DNA of 64,000 nucleotides. Source: Micromonospora chersina. GTDB lineage: Bacteria; Actinomycetota; Actinomycetes; Mycobacteriales; Micromonosporaceae. Under the pieces are notes generated by a model. It did no database searches. It saw only the letters and a list, made by a program, of their open reading frames with translations, and was not told the origin of the DNA. The stretch covers positions 372,001-436,000 of the forward strand of contig NZ_FMIB01000002.1 of assembly GCF_900091475.1 (NCBI RefSeq). The letters run 5' to 3'. The stretch's first letter is position 1, and each line of letters begins with the position of its first letter. The position numbers and the translations under genes are program-made. Below, in pieces: positions 8,869 through 17,330 of this stretch.

Positions 8869-10653
8869 GTGACGGAAAGCGGTGGGTCGGCCCGCCGGCG
8901 GCGGCGCTCCCGGCGCCGCAGCCGGGCCCGCGTACGCCGGGTGCTGCTCGTCGGGCTTGTCGTCGTCTCGGTGCTGCTGGCCGCCGGCGGGTGGGTCGGG
9001 TTCCGCGGCTGGCAGGCCCGGGCGCACCTGCTCAACGCGGCCGGGCTGGCCCAGGAGTTGAGCACGCAGGTGGTCGGCGGCGACGTGGCCCGGGCCCAGC
9101 GCACCCTCGCCGCGCTCCAGGAGCAGGCCGCCGCCGCCCGCGGCGCCACCGGCGACCCGGCCTGGTGGCTGGGCCAGCAGGCCCCGTACGCCGGCGACGA
9201 CCTGGCCGCCGTGCGCCAGATCGCGGTGGCCGTGGACGACCTGGCCCGGCTCGCCTTCCCCACCCTGCTCCGCCTCGACCTCGCCTCGCTGGTGCCGAAG
9301 GAGGGAAAGCTCGACCTGGGCCGCCTACGCGGCGCGTCCGCCGAGCTCTCCGTCGCCGACCAGGCGGTGCGGCGGAACGGTGAGCGCCTGCGCGCCGTGT
9401 CCACCGACGACCTGGTGGGGCAGGTCCGGGATGCCGTCGCCGGGTTGCGCACCGAGTTGGACCGGCTGGGGGAGCTCACCGCCGCCGCGGATCAGGGCGC
9501 CCGGCTGCTGCCCGCGCTGCTCGGCGCCGACGGTCCCCGCAGCTACCTGCTGGTCTCCCAGAACCCGGCCGAGTTGCGCGCGACCGGGGGCATGTTCGGC
9601 GCGCACGCGGTGCTGCGGGCCGAGGGCGGTCGGATCCGGATGTCCGGCCAGGCCAGCGCGGGCAGTCTGCGGTCGTTCGACCCGCCGTTGCCGGTGAGCG
9701 AGGAGATGCGGCGCCTCTGGAAGGACCTGCCCGGGACGTTCCCCGCGGACGTCAACCTCAGCCCGGACTTCCCGACCGCGGCCGCGCTCTACCGGGAGAT
9801 GGTCCGCCGGCGCACCGGCACGGCGGTGGACGGCGTGCTCGCCGTCGATCCGCTGGTGCTGTCGTACCTGCTCGGCGTGCTCGGGCCGGTCACCGTGCCG
9901 GGCCGGCCGAGCCTGGCCGGCAGCAGCGTGGTCCGGACCCTGCTCAGCGACGCCTACCGGACCCTCGACAACAAGGCGCAGGACTCCTACTTCGCGCAGG
10001 CCGCGTCCGCGGTGTTCGACGCCCTCTTCACCAGGGCGGTGAATCCCCGGTCTCTTTTGACCGTTTTCAACCGTTCTATTACCGAACGACGGATATTGTT
10101 CTGGAGTGTCCATCCCACGGAGCAGCGCGTCCTCGGCGACAGCCAGTTGGCGGGGAAGCTCCGCGAGAAGGACACCGTGCCCACTGTCGGCGTGTTCCTC
10201 AACGACGGCAGCGGCGCGAAGCTCGGCTACTACCTCAGGTTCTCGGCAACCGTGACGGTCGGCGACTGCCAGCCGGACGGGCGCCGTGAGCTGCGGCTAC
10301 GGGTCACGGTTCACTCCACCGCCCCGAAGTCGGGTCTGGCCGAGTCGGTCACCGGCCTCGCGCTCTCCGGCGATCCGTACACCGCCCGCACCTTCGTGTC
10401 GGTGTACAGCCCGACCGGAGGGGCGGTGCTCGGCGGCCGGCTGGACGGCCGGGACACCGCGATGGGCAGCGGGACCGCAGGTAGCCGCCAGGTGACCGTG
10501 GCGAACGTGGAGGTCAAGCCGGGACGTACCCGGACCCTCGACGTCACCCTGCTCACCGGCACGACGAGCGCCGGCACGGCCGAGCTGGTGCTCACACCCA
10601 CCGTCACCCCATGGACCACCCAAGTTGTTTCCGCACCAAGCTGTGATCAGTAG
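8869..10653 (+). CDS. DUF4012 domain membrane-anchored protein
   Basis: 594 aa from the GTG at 8869, preceded by GGGGAGAG. A strongly basic N-terminus (RRRRRSRRRSRARVRR) leads into one membrane helix (VLLVGLVVVSVLLAAGGWVGF), so most of the protein is extracellular. The body has the DUF4012 features SYLLVSQNPAELRATGGM and the following GG-rich region. The family is of unknown function and often sits in polysaccharide clusters, as here. A patch at ~10040-10110 is clearly less GC-rich than the rest. An upstream ATG at 8773 would add a Cys-rich stretch and is not favoured. Confidence 0.8.
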   Translation: MTESGGSARRRRRSRRRSRARVRRVLLVGLVVVSVLLAAGGWVGFRGWQARAHLLNAAGLAQELSTQVVGGDVARAQRTLAALQEQAAAARGATGDPAWWLGQQAPYAGDDLAAVRQIAVAVDDLARLAFPTLLRLDLASLVPKEGKLDLGRLRGASAELSVADQAVRRNGERLRAVSTDDLVGQVRDAVAGLRTELDRLGELTAAADQGARLLPALLGADGPRSYLLVSQNPAELRATGGMFGAHAVLRAEGGRIRMSGQASAGSLRSFDPPLPVSEEMRRLWKDLPGTFPADVNLSPDFPTAAALYREMVRRRTGTAVDGVLAVDPLVLSYLLGVLGPVTVPGRPSLAGSSVVRTLLSDAYRTLDNKAQDSYFAQAASAVFDALFTRAVNPRSLLTVFNRSITERRILFWSVHPTEQRVLGDSQLAGKLREKDTVPTVGVFLNDGSGAKLGYYLRFSATVTVGDCQPDGRRELRLRVTVHSTAPKSGLAESVTGLALSGDPYTARTFVSVYSPTGGAVLGGRLDGRDTAMGSGTAGSRQVTVANVEVKPGRTRTLDVTLLTGTTSAGTAELVLTPTVTPWTTQVVSAPSCDQ

Positions 10654-10666
10654 GAGGGAATCCATC

Positions 10667-11284
10667 ATGCGGCTATCCCGCATCTTCATGGCGCTCACGG
10701 TCGGCCTGGCCGTGGCGGCCGTGCCGACGGCGGCCGGCGCGGCACAGCCGCAGCCACCGGTGTACACGCCGGGTGAGGCGTCACTGACCGTCACACCGAC
10801 GACCATCCGCCTCGGCGAGACCTTCACCCTGAGGGGCGAGGGCTGGGCGGCCGGGACGGTGACGATCAACGTGACGATCACCGGCAATCCCAACGCGGCA
10901 CCCGCGGGGTCGGTCCGCCGGAGCGACGGCAGCGCCGTTGCCATGACCGCGGTGGCCTACCAGCAGCCGCAGTCGGCGCCGACCACGTTCACCGTGACGG
11001 CGGACGGCGACGGCAACTTCACCACCACCTACCGGCCGAGCCGGACCGGGCGGCACGTCTTCACCGCCGTCCAGGGGACGCAGGAGGACAGCGCCACGGG
11101 CATCGTCCTCCCGGCGCGGCCGGACCGGCCGGGGCGGCCGGGCGGCGGCCACCTGCCGGTGACCGGTGACAGCATCGGCACGCCGCTGAAGCTCGGCGGT
11201 GGCCTGGCCGGCGCCGGCGCGGTGCTGGTGCTGCTCTCCCTGGCCTGGCGCCGGCGCGGCCGCTTCGGGATCGGTTCCCGCTGA
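10667..11284 (+). CDS. Secreted LPXTG-like cell-wall protein
   Basis: 205 aa. An N-terminal signal peptide ends near PTAAGAAQP. The middle is a beta-rich, Thr/Val-rich domain. The C-terminus has HLPVTGDS, a hydrophobic helix and RRRGR, the layout of a sortase substrate. AGGAGGGA gives a strong ribosome-binding site 13 bases after the stop of the DUF4012 gene, so the two are probably co-transcribed. No sortase gene is visible in the window. Likely a small wall-anchored surface protein linked to the polysaccharide layer; exact role unknown. Confidence 0.78.
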   Translation: MRLSRIFMALTVGLAVAAVPTAAGAAQPQPPVYTPGEASLTVTPTTIRLGETFTLRGEGWAAGTVTINVTITGNPNAAPAGSVRRSDGSAVAMTAVAYQQPQSAPTTFTVTADGDGNFTTTYRPSRTGRHVFTAVQGTQEDSATGIVLPARPDRPGRPGGGHLPVTGDSIGTPLKLGGGLAGAGAVLVLLSLAWRRRGRFGIGSR

Positions 11285-11323
11285 CCTGAGGCGCGCCGGG
11301 CAGGGCCCGGACCGATCTCCGAG

Positions 11324-11399
11324 GGTGCCCGCCGGATCCCGGCGGGCACCGTCGTGTCGGCGGTGCCCGCCGGATCCCGGCGGGCACCGTCGTGTCGGC
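11324..11399. terminator. Tandemly duplicated terminator hairpin (2 x 38 bp)
   Basis: Two identical, directly abutting 38-bp units (11324-11361 and 11362-11399). Each holds a perfect 12-bp stem (GGTGCCCGCCGG/CCGGCGGGCACC) with the 3-nt loop ATC. They follow the LPXTG-like gene and precede the phosphatase gene. Confidence 0.8.
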
Positions 11400-11428
11400 G
11401 CGGCCTACCGGGGCCGCACAATGACCGG

Positions 11429-11848
11429 ATGCACGGGACACCGCAGTGGACGGACCGGACCGGACTGCTGGCGCTGCCCGGCGGCGCCACCGTACGCGGG
11501 CGGCGGATCGCGTCGGCGGCCTCGCCCGCCGACTTCGCCCTGCTGCTGGCGCCCGGCCCGACGCCGGCCTGGCCGGCCCGCAGGATCCGCTGGCCCGACT
11601 TCTGGCTGCCGCTGGATCGCGCCGACGCGCTCGACGCGCTGCGGGAGGCGCGGCGCCGGGCGTACGCGGGGGAGCGGGTCGAGGTCGCCTGCCACGGCGG
11701 CGTCGGCCGGACCGGCACCGCCCTCGCCGCGCTGGCCGTCCTGGACGGCCTCGCTCCCGCGCAGGCGGTGGCCTGGGTCCGCGAGCGCTACCACCCCCGG
11801 GCGGTGGAGACCCCGTGGCAGCGCCGGTGGCTGCGCCGGGTCGGCTGA
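11429..11848 (+). CDS. Dual-specificity/tyrosine phosphatase-like protein
   Basis: 139 aa. VACHGGVGRTGTAL is the PTP signature (C-x5-R-T). The protein is short, so only the C-terminal part of the PTP fold is conserved, followed by a helical stretch (AQAVAWVRERYHP) usual after the P-loop. The upstream general-acid Asp is probably in the PDFWLPLDRAD region. It stands alone between a terminator and a carboxypeptidase gene. Start ATG 11429; an earlier in-frame extension would run through the duplicated terminator. Confidence 0.75.
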   Translation: MHGTPQWTDRTGLLALPGGATVRGRRIASAASPADFALLLAPGPTPAWPARRIRWPDFWLPLDRADALDALREARRRAYAGERVEVACHGGVGRTGTALAALAVLDGLAPAQAVAWVRERYHPRAVETPWQRRWLRRVG

Positions 11849-11916
11849 GCCGCCACGGCCCGGTCCCGGGGTGAGCCGCGACGGCCCCGGAACTGGGCTG
11901 GGTAGGGTGCCTCTCC

Positions 11917-13179
11917 ATGAGAGCCCGGGTCCTGGCCGCCAGCACCGTCGTCGCCCTGCTCGTCACCGGGGCCCCGACCCCGGCGGACGCCGCGCCGCCG
12001 GTGACCGCCGCCGGGGCGGCGGTGCCCTGTCCCCGGATGCCGGCGCCGAAGGTGACCCGGCCGCCGCGCCCCACCCCACCGCCGTCGGTGCCCGAACAGC
12101 GGGCCGTCGGCGGGGAGGCGCTGGCCACCGAGGGCCTGATCACCGCACCCGGCAGCCCGGCGCCGCCAGCGGTCACGGCCACCACCTGGCTGGTCGCCGA
12201 CCTGGACACCGGCGCCGTGCTCGGCGCCTGCGGCCCGCACGAGTACGGCACCCCGGCGAGCACCCAGAAGCTGCTGCTGGCCGCCACCCTCCTGAACCGG
12301 ATCGATCCGAAGCAGGTGGCCACCGCGACCCGGGCCGACCTGGACATCGAGCGGGGCAGCTCGGCCGTCGGCCTCCTCGTCGGCGGCCGGTACGCGGTGG
12401 AGACGCTCTGGTTGGGGCTGCTGCTCCAGTCCGGCAACGACGCGGCGAACATGTTGGCCCGGCTCGGCGCCGGCAGCGCCCGCGCCGGCGTGGCCCAGAT
12501 GAACGCCGAGGCGCACCGGCTGGGCGCCCTCCAGACCCACGCGGTGACCCCCTCCGGGCTGGACGGCCCCGGTCAGTTCACCAGCGCGTACGACCTGGCG
12601 TTGATCGCCCGCGCCTGCTTCGCCGACGCGCGGTTCCGCCGCTACGCGCTCACCGAGCGGGCCCAGATCCCGGCCCAGCCCGCGCTCAAGGCCGGTGGTT
12701 TCCAGATCCAGAACGAGAACCAGCTGATCTACCGCTACCCCGGCGCGCTCGGCGGCAAGACCGGCTTCACCGAGCTGGCCCGGCACAGCTACGTCGGCGC
12801 CGCCGAGCGCGGGGGCCGCCGGCTCGTGGTCACGCTGCTCGGCGCCGAGGCCCGCCCGGTACGCGGCTGGCAGCAGGGCGCCCAGCTGCTCGACTGGGGC
12901 TTCTCGCTGCCCCGGGACGCCTCGGTCGGCCGGCTGGTCGAGCCCGGCGAACTGGACGCCGAGCGGGCCGCCCCCAGCGGCTCCCCGGCGGCGGTCCGCC
13001 CCACGCCGCCGGCACAGTGGCGCGGGCCGGCCGGGACCGCGCTGCGCCGGATGGCCGACGGCGACTGGCGGGTCATCGTGCCCACCGCCGGCCTGCTCGC
13101 CCTCGTCGTCGGCGGGCTGGCGGCGGTGCTGGCCGCCCGCCGGGGCCGCTCCCGCGGGGCCGGCCGCCGCCGCGCCTGA
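11917..13179 (+). CDS. D-alanyl-D-alanine carboxypeptidase (PBP5 type), copy 1
   Basis: 420 aa. Signal peptide at residues 1-~25 (cleavage near ADA-AP), a proline-rich linker, then a class-A serine carboxypeptidase. It has S-T-Q-K at 115-118 (SxxK nucleophile), LQSGNDAAN (SGN) and GGKTGFTE (KTG). The C-terminus has a membrane helix and a basic tail (RRGRSRGAGRRR), placing the enzyme on the outer face of the membrane. It removes the terminal D-Ala from peptidoglycan pentapeptides. The gene at 14878 is a close paralog with the same architecture. Confidence 0.93.
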   Translation: MRARVLAASTVVALLVTGAPTPADAAPPVTAAGAAVPCPRMPAPKVTRPPRPTPPPSVPEQRAVGGEALATEGLITAPGSPAPPAVTATTWLVADLDTGAVLGACGPHEYGTPASTQKLLLAATLLNRIDPKQVATATRADLDIERGSSAVGLLVGGRYAVETLWLGLLLQSGNDAANMLARLGAGSARAGVAQMNAEAHRLGALQTHAVTPSGLDGPGQFTSAYDLALIARACFADARFRRYALTERAQIPAQPALKAGGFQIQNENQLIYRYPGALGGKTGFTELARHSYVGAAERGGRRLVVTLLGAEARPVRGWQQGAQLLDWGFSLPRDASVGRLVEPGELDAERAAPSGSPAAVRPTPPAQWRGPAGTALRRMADGDWRVIVPTAGLLALVVGGLAAVLAARRGRSRGAGRRRA

Positions 13180-13284
13180 CCACCGGCCCCGCCGCGCCTG
13201 ACCGCCCCGCCGGGCCGCGTACCGGTCGGGCGGACCGTCGGCGATGCCGCCCGCCCGGGCGGCCGCTCGCCCTATCGTCGGGTC

Positions 13285-14259
13285 ATGCGGGACAGCCGGC
13301 CGTCCTCCGGCGGCCTGGCGCGAGCCCTGCACATCACCCCGCGGAACGTGTTCCTGCTGGTCATGCTGGGTCTCCTGGTGCACTTCCTGCTGCCGCAGCT
13401 CGGCCAGGTACGCACCGCGCTGAGCGCCCTCCGGCACGCCGATCCGCTGGCGGTGACCGGCGCCCTGCTCGCCGCGGCTGCCACCTACCTGTTCAGCGCG
13501 CTCGCGCTGCGGCTCGCCGTCCCCGCCCCGATGCCGCTCGGCCGCACGGTCGCCGTCCAGGTGGCCGCCACCTTCGTCAACGGGATCGCGCCCGGCGCGC
13601 TCGGCGGCGCGGCCCTGAGCCTGCGCTACCTGCACCGGCAGGGGCTGACCGTGCCCGCGGCGGCCACCGCGGTCGCCGTGAGCCGGGTCGCCGGGGTGCT
13701 CGGCGTCGCCCTGCTGCTGCCCGTCCTGCTGCCGTTCGCCCGGGGGACCCGCCGGCACCTGGTCGACGCGGCGGCCGGCCGCGCGCTGGCCGTCCTGCTC
13801 ACCGTGCTCGCCGTGCTGGTGGCCGTCGCCGTGGCGCTGGCCGTACCCCGGTGGCGGGCGCGGCTCCGCGCGGCCCGGCGCCAGGTCGCGGACGCGCTGC
13901 ACGCGCTGGTCCGGGGCGGCCGGCTCGTGCCGCTGCTGACCGTGAGCGTGGCGCTGACCCTGGCCTACGCCGTCGCGCTCTGGCTGGCCCTGCTCGCCGT
14001 CGGCCTGCCCGCCACGGCGGCCCTGCTCGCGCCGGTGGTGCTGGTGTCCGTGCTGGGGGAAGGGGTGGCCACCGCCGCGCCGACCCCCGGCGGGCTCGGC
14101 GCCACCGAGGCCGCCCTGGTCTCCGGCCTGCTGCTCTACGGCGTCCCGACCGGAACCGCGGTCGCCGGGGTGCTGATCTACCGGCTCGCCACCTTCTGGC
14201 TGCCCGTGCTCCCCGGCTACGCGGCGCTACGCGTGCTCGTGCGCCGCGGCGCGGTCTGA
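13285..14259 (+). CDS. YbhN/UPF0104 (lysylphosphatidylglycerol synthase TM-like) membrane protein
   Basis: 324 aa with about eight hydrophobic helices. FVNGIAPGALGGAALSLRYL and the later PTPGGLGATEAALVSGL are characteristic motifs of the UPF0104/LPG-synthase transmembrane family. It lacks the soluble MprF transferase domain, so it probably acts in lipid or glycolipid transport or modification rather than lysinylation. Located between two D,D-carboxypeptidase genes, which hints at a cell-envelope role. Confidence 0.85.
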   Translation: MRDSRPSSGGLARALHITPRNVFLLVMLGLLVHFLLPQLGQVRTALSALRHADPLAVTGALLAAAATYLFSALALRLAVPAPMPLGRTVAVQVAATFVNGIAPGALGGAALSLRYLHRQGLTVPAAATAVAVSRVAGVLGVALLLPVLLPFARGTRRHLVDAAAGRALAVLLTVLAVLVAVAVALAVPRWRARLRAARRQVADALHALVRGGRLVPLLTVSVALTLAYAVALWLALLAVGLPATAALLAPVVLVSVLGEGVATAAPTPGGLGATEAALVSGLLLYGVPTGTAVAGVLIYRLATFWLPVLPGYAALRVLVRRGAV

Positions 14260-14303
14260 CCGACCGCCGCGTGGACGGCGTGACCACGGGTATCCGCCCG
14301 GGC

Positions 14304-14462
14304 ATGGAGCACCCCGGGCGGATGGTGGTGGACCTCCGGGCGCTGCTGCCCCGGCGGCTACGCGAGGCGTTGCGGGGCGTGCTGCACCGGCTGCTGGACG
14401 CGGTCGGCGACGCGACGGCCGTGGTCGCCGCGCTGCTTCAGTCCACCGGCGGCCTCCGCTGA
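14304..14462 (+). CDS. Possible small basic/amphipathic peptide
   Basis: 52-codon frame starting at an ATG (MEHPGRMVVDLRALLPRR...) with a hydrophobic-basic helix pattern and ending GGLR. It has no convincing ribosome-binding site, and in DNA this GC-rich random frames of this size are common. Listed because it fills the gap after the UPF0104 gene; treat as unproven. Confidence 0.25.
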   Translation: MEHPGRMVVDLRALLPRRLREALRGVLHRLLDAVGDATAVVAALLQSTGGLR

Positions 14463-14486
14463 GCGCTGCCGCCGTGCCTCGAACGG

Positions 14487-14681
14487 TCAGGGCCGGGGCT
14501 CGACGTCCTCGCCGGCGGCCCGGGCGCGGTCGGCCTCGGCGTCGGCCGCGCCGACCGGCGTGCCGTCGGAGTCGCGGGTGGCGTCGCCGGCGTCGGTGTG
14601 CGCGCCCTCGCGCTCCTCGGCGCCCTCGACGGCGTCGGCCGCCGCGGCCAGCCCGATGGGGGCGAAACGGGGTTCGGTCAT
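14487..14681 (-). CDS. Small acidic hypothetical protein
   Basis: 64 aa, beginning MTEPRFAPIGLAAAADAVEG, then low-complexity acidic and Ala-rich sequence. The ATG at 14681 has an excellent ribosome-binding site, GAAGGAGGACACC, which is the reason for calling it. No domain recognised; likely disordered and soluble. Composition is similar to the small protein at 1623-1826. Confidence 0.6.
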   Translation of the reverse strand: MTEPRFAPIGLAAAADAVEGAEEREGAHTDAGDATRDSDGTPVGAADAEADRARAAGEDVEPRP

Positions 14682-14877
14682 GGTGTCCTCCTTCGATGTC
14701 CTCCCTCCGGGCTACCCCACGGGCGGAACGCCGACACCTCACCCGCCGCTGCGTCCGCCCGGTGCCGGGCCCTCGCAGCGCGGGTGCGGGGCGGGTAGCC
14801 TACCGCCGCGGGCGGGCGGCCGGACGCGAATGGCCGAGCGGGTGACCCGTTCGGGTCGGCGTGGCTAGCCTCCGGCC

Positions 14878-16164
14878 ATGAGGACCTGGGGACCGTCCGC
14901 GGTGCTGGCCGCCGCCCTGCTCGTACCGGCGTCGATGCTGTCCACGCCCGCGACGGCGGGCACCCGGGCGCCCGTCCGACGGCTGCCGGCGGGGGCGCCG
15001 CCCTGCCCGAACGTGCCCGCCCCGGCGACCCGGCCGCCGCAGCCGCCACCGGCGGCCGACCCCGCAGCGCGGGCGGTCGGCGGCGCCGCCCTGGCCACCG
15101 CCGGCCTGGCCCTGCCGCCGGCCGCGCCCGCGCCGCCGGCCGTGACCGCGACCTCCTGGGTGGTCGCCGACCTGGACACCGGCGCGGTGCTCGGCGGCTG
15201 CGGCCCGCACGAGTACGGCGTGCCGGCGAGTGTGCAGAAGCTGCTGCTGGCGGCCACCATGCTGCCGAGGCTGGACCCGGGCCGCGAGGTGACCGTGACG
15301 GCCGAGGACCTGGCCATCGAGCCGGGCAGCTCGGCGGTCGGGCTGGTCGCGGGCGGCCGGTACCGGATCGAGACGATCTGGCTGGGCCTGCTGCTGAAGT
15401 CCGGCAACGAGGCCGCCAACGCCCTGGCCCGGCTGGGCGGCGGGCCGGACGGGACGGCCGGCGGCATCCGCGCGATGAACACCGAGGCCCGCCGGCTCGG
15501 CGCGTTGCAGACCCACGCGGTCACGCCGTCCGGGCTGGACGGCCCGGACCAGTTCACCAGCGCGTACGACCTGGCGTTGATCGCCCGGGCCTGCTTCGCC
15601 GACCCGGCGTTCCGCCGGTACGCCGCCACCCGGACCGCGCAGGTGCCCGCCCAGCCGGCGCTGCGCGCGAAGGCGTTCGGCATCTCCAACGACAACATGC
15701 TGCTCGACCACTACCCGGGGGCGATCGGCGGCAAGACCGGCTTCACCGATCTGGCCCGGCACACCTACGTGGGCGCGGCCGAGCGGGGCGGCCGCCGGCT
15801 GGTGGTGACAGTGCTCGGCGCGGAGGCCACCACGCAGCGCGGCTGGCAGCAGGGGGCCGCGCTGCTGGACTGGGGCTTCGGCCTGCCCCGGGACGCGGCG
15901 GTCGGCCGGCTGGTCCGCCCCGGCGAACTGGACCGGGCCGCCGCGTCGCCGACCGGCGCGGCGTCGGCCCTCGCCGGCGGCGCGGGGCTGGGCGGCGCCG
16001 GCGCCGCGACCACCGGCTCCTGGCCGGGCACCGGCCCCTCCGTGGCGGTCGGGGCGGTGCTGGTGGCCGGGGGAGCCGTGCTGCTGGCCCGGCGCCGCCG
16101 GCACGCCGCCCTCGCCGCGCTGCCACCCGGGGCGACCTCACGTGGGGCGCCCGAGGACGGCTGA
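14878..16164 (+). CDS. D-alanyl-D-alanine carboxypeptidase (PBP5 type), copy 2
   Basis: 428 aa paralog of the 11917 gene. Signal peptide, Pro-rich linker, SxxK (S-V-Q-K in VPASVQKLLLAATML), SGN (LKSGNEAAN), KTG (GGKTGFTD), then a C-terminal membrane helix and an RRRRH tail. Long blocks such as HAVTPSGLDGP and QFTSAYDLALIARACFADP are nearly identical in both copies, so they stem from a duplication. Both should trim peptidoglycan pentapeptides outside the membrane. No second active-site change is visible, so redundancy or different regulation is more likely than loss of function. Confidence 0.93.
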   Translation: MRTWGPSAVLAAALLVPASMLSTPATAGTRAPVRRLPAGAPPCPNVPAPATRPPQPPPAADPAARAVGGAALATAGLALPPAAPAPPAVTATSWVVADLDTGAVLGGCGPHEYGVPASVQKLLLAATMLPRLDPGREVTVTAEDLAIEPGSSAVGLVAGGRYRIETIWLGLLLKSGNEAANALARLGGGPDGTAGGIRAMNTEARRLGALQTHAVTPSGLDGPDQFTSAYDLALIARACFADPAFRRYAATRTAQVPAQPALRAKAFGISNDNMLLDHYPGAIGGKTGFTDLARHTYVGAAERGGRRLVVTVLGAEATTQRGWQQGAALLDWGFGLPRDAAVGRLVRPGELDRAAASPTGAASALAGGAGLGGAGAATTGSWPGTGPSVAVGAVLVAGGAVLLARRRRHAALAALPPGATSRGAPEDG

Positions 16165-16177
16165 GCCGCCCCCGGCC

Positions 16178-17203
16178 CTACCCGGCGGCCGGGGGCGCCG
16201 TGCTGTCCCGGACCACGAGTTCGGTGGCCAGTTCGACCCGGGGCGACTCGATGTCCTCGCCCTGGGCCAGGCGCAGCACCGTGCGGGCGGCGAGCCGTCC
16301 CATCTCCACAAGCGGTTGGCGGACGGTGGTCAGCGGCGGGGAGGCCCAGCGGGCTTCGGGGAGGTCGTCGAAGCCGACGATGCTGATGTCGTCGGCGACC
16401 CGGAGCCCGCGGCGGCGGACGGCCTCGTAGACGCCGAAGGCCATCTGGTCGCTGGCGGCGAAGATGGCCGTCGGCGGGTCGTCGAGGTCCAGCAGCGCGG
16501 CGCCGGCAGCGAAGCCGGAGGCGTGGTAGAAGTCGCCGGGCTGCACGAGCCGGTCGTCCAGCGGCACCCCGGCCGTCGCGAGCGCGGCCCGGTAGCCGTC
16601 CAGCCGGGCCCGGCTGCACAGCAGGTGCGTGGGGCCGGCCACGAAACCGATCCGCCGGTGGCCCAGCCCCAGCAGGTGCTCGGTGGCGGACAGTCCGCCG
16701 GCCCAGTTGGTCGCCCCGATCGCCGGCACGTCCGTGCCCGGCACCCCGGCGGCCGGGTCGACCACCACCACGGGCACGTTGAGCCGGCGCAGCTGGGCGT
16801 GCACGGGCGGGGTCAGGTGCGAGGTCACCACGATGACCCCGTCCGAGGCGCGGTCCCGCAGGTTCTGCAACCACTGCCGGGTCGAGGTCGACTCGCTGTG
16901 GATCGCCGAGACCACGGTGCCCACCCCGGCCGCGTGGCCGACGTCCTCGACGCCCCGGATGATCTCCACGGCCCACGGGCTGTCCAGGTCGTTGAAGACC
17001 AGGTCGAGCAGGTTCGCCTGGCGCACCGTGCGGCTGCCCCGGCGCCGGTAGCCGTGGTGGCGCAGCAGTTCCTCGACCCGTTCCCGGGTGTCCGGGGCGA
17101 CGTCCGAGCGGCCGTTGAGCACCCGGGACACGGTGGGCACGGAGACCCCGGCCTCCCGCGCGATCGCGGTGATGGTCACCCTGGGCTCGTCGTCCGCGTT
17201 CAC
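16178..17203 (-). CDS. LacI family transcriptional regulator
   Basis: 341 aa from the GTG at 17203, behind GGTGGAGGAGA. The N-terminal helix-turn-helix is classic LacI (ITAIAREAGVSVPTVSRVLN), followed by the hinge and a periplasmic-binding-protein-like sugar domain (AIFAASDQMAFGVYEAVRRRG and VGFDDLPEARWASPPLTTVRQP). Such proteins repress carbohydrate genes until a sugar binds. No transport or sugar-catabolism genes are next to it, so its regulon is unclear. It is divergent from the VanX-like gene, with a candidate operator in between. Confidence 0.9.
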   Translation of the reverse strand: MNADDEPRVTITAIAREAGVSVPTVSRVLNGRSDVAPDTRERVEELLRHHGYRRRGSRTVRQANLLDLVFNDLDSPWAVEIIRGVEDVGHAAGVGTVVSAIHSESTSTRQWLQNLRDRASDGVIVVTSHLTPPVHAQLRRLNVPVVVVDPAAGVPGTDVPAIGATNWAGGLSATEHLLGLGHRRIGFVAGPTHLLCSRARLDGYRAALATAGVPLDDRLVQPGDFYHASGFAAGAALLDLDDPPTAIFAASDQMAFGVYEAVRRRGLRVADDISIVGFDDLPEARWASPPLTTVRQPLVEMGRLAARTVLRLAQGEDIESPRVELATELVVRDSTAPPAAG

Positions 17204-17266
17204 CCGTGTCTCCTCCACCGGCCGGGAGCGCCGGCCGCGAATCCTGGGACGGCGGGCCCGCCCCAC

Positions 17267-17280
17267 CGGCAATCTTGCCG
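17267..17280. promoter_or_regulatory. Candidate LacI-family operator
   Basis: Perfect dyad CGGCAA-TC-TTGCCG in the 127-bp gap between the LacI regulator and the VanX-like gene. The xGCAAxxTTGCx layout fits LacI-family sites, though the usual central CG is TC here. Confidence 0.35.
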
Positions 17281-17330
17281 CATGGCCGGTGCCGGCCCGG
17301 CGGCGCCGCGATGCTGGTAGACACGGCAGG

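Noticed and set aside
11324..11399. Tandem repeats as a CRISPR array
   Set aside because: Units abut with no spacers, each is a hairpin, and no cas gene is present.
11199..14462. Long plus-strand frame of over 1000 codons across several genes
   Set aside because: Arg/Pro/Ala-rich composition, no motif, overlaps recognised genes in another frame; only the last 52 codons are listed as a weak small frame.
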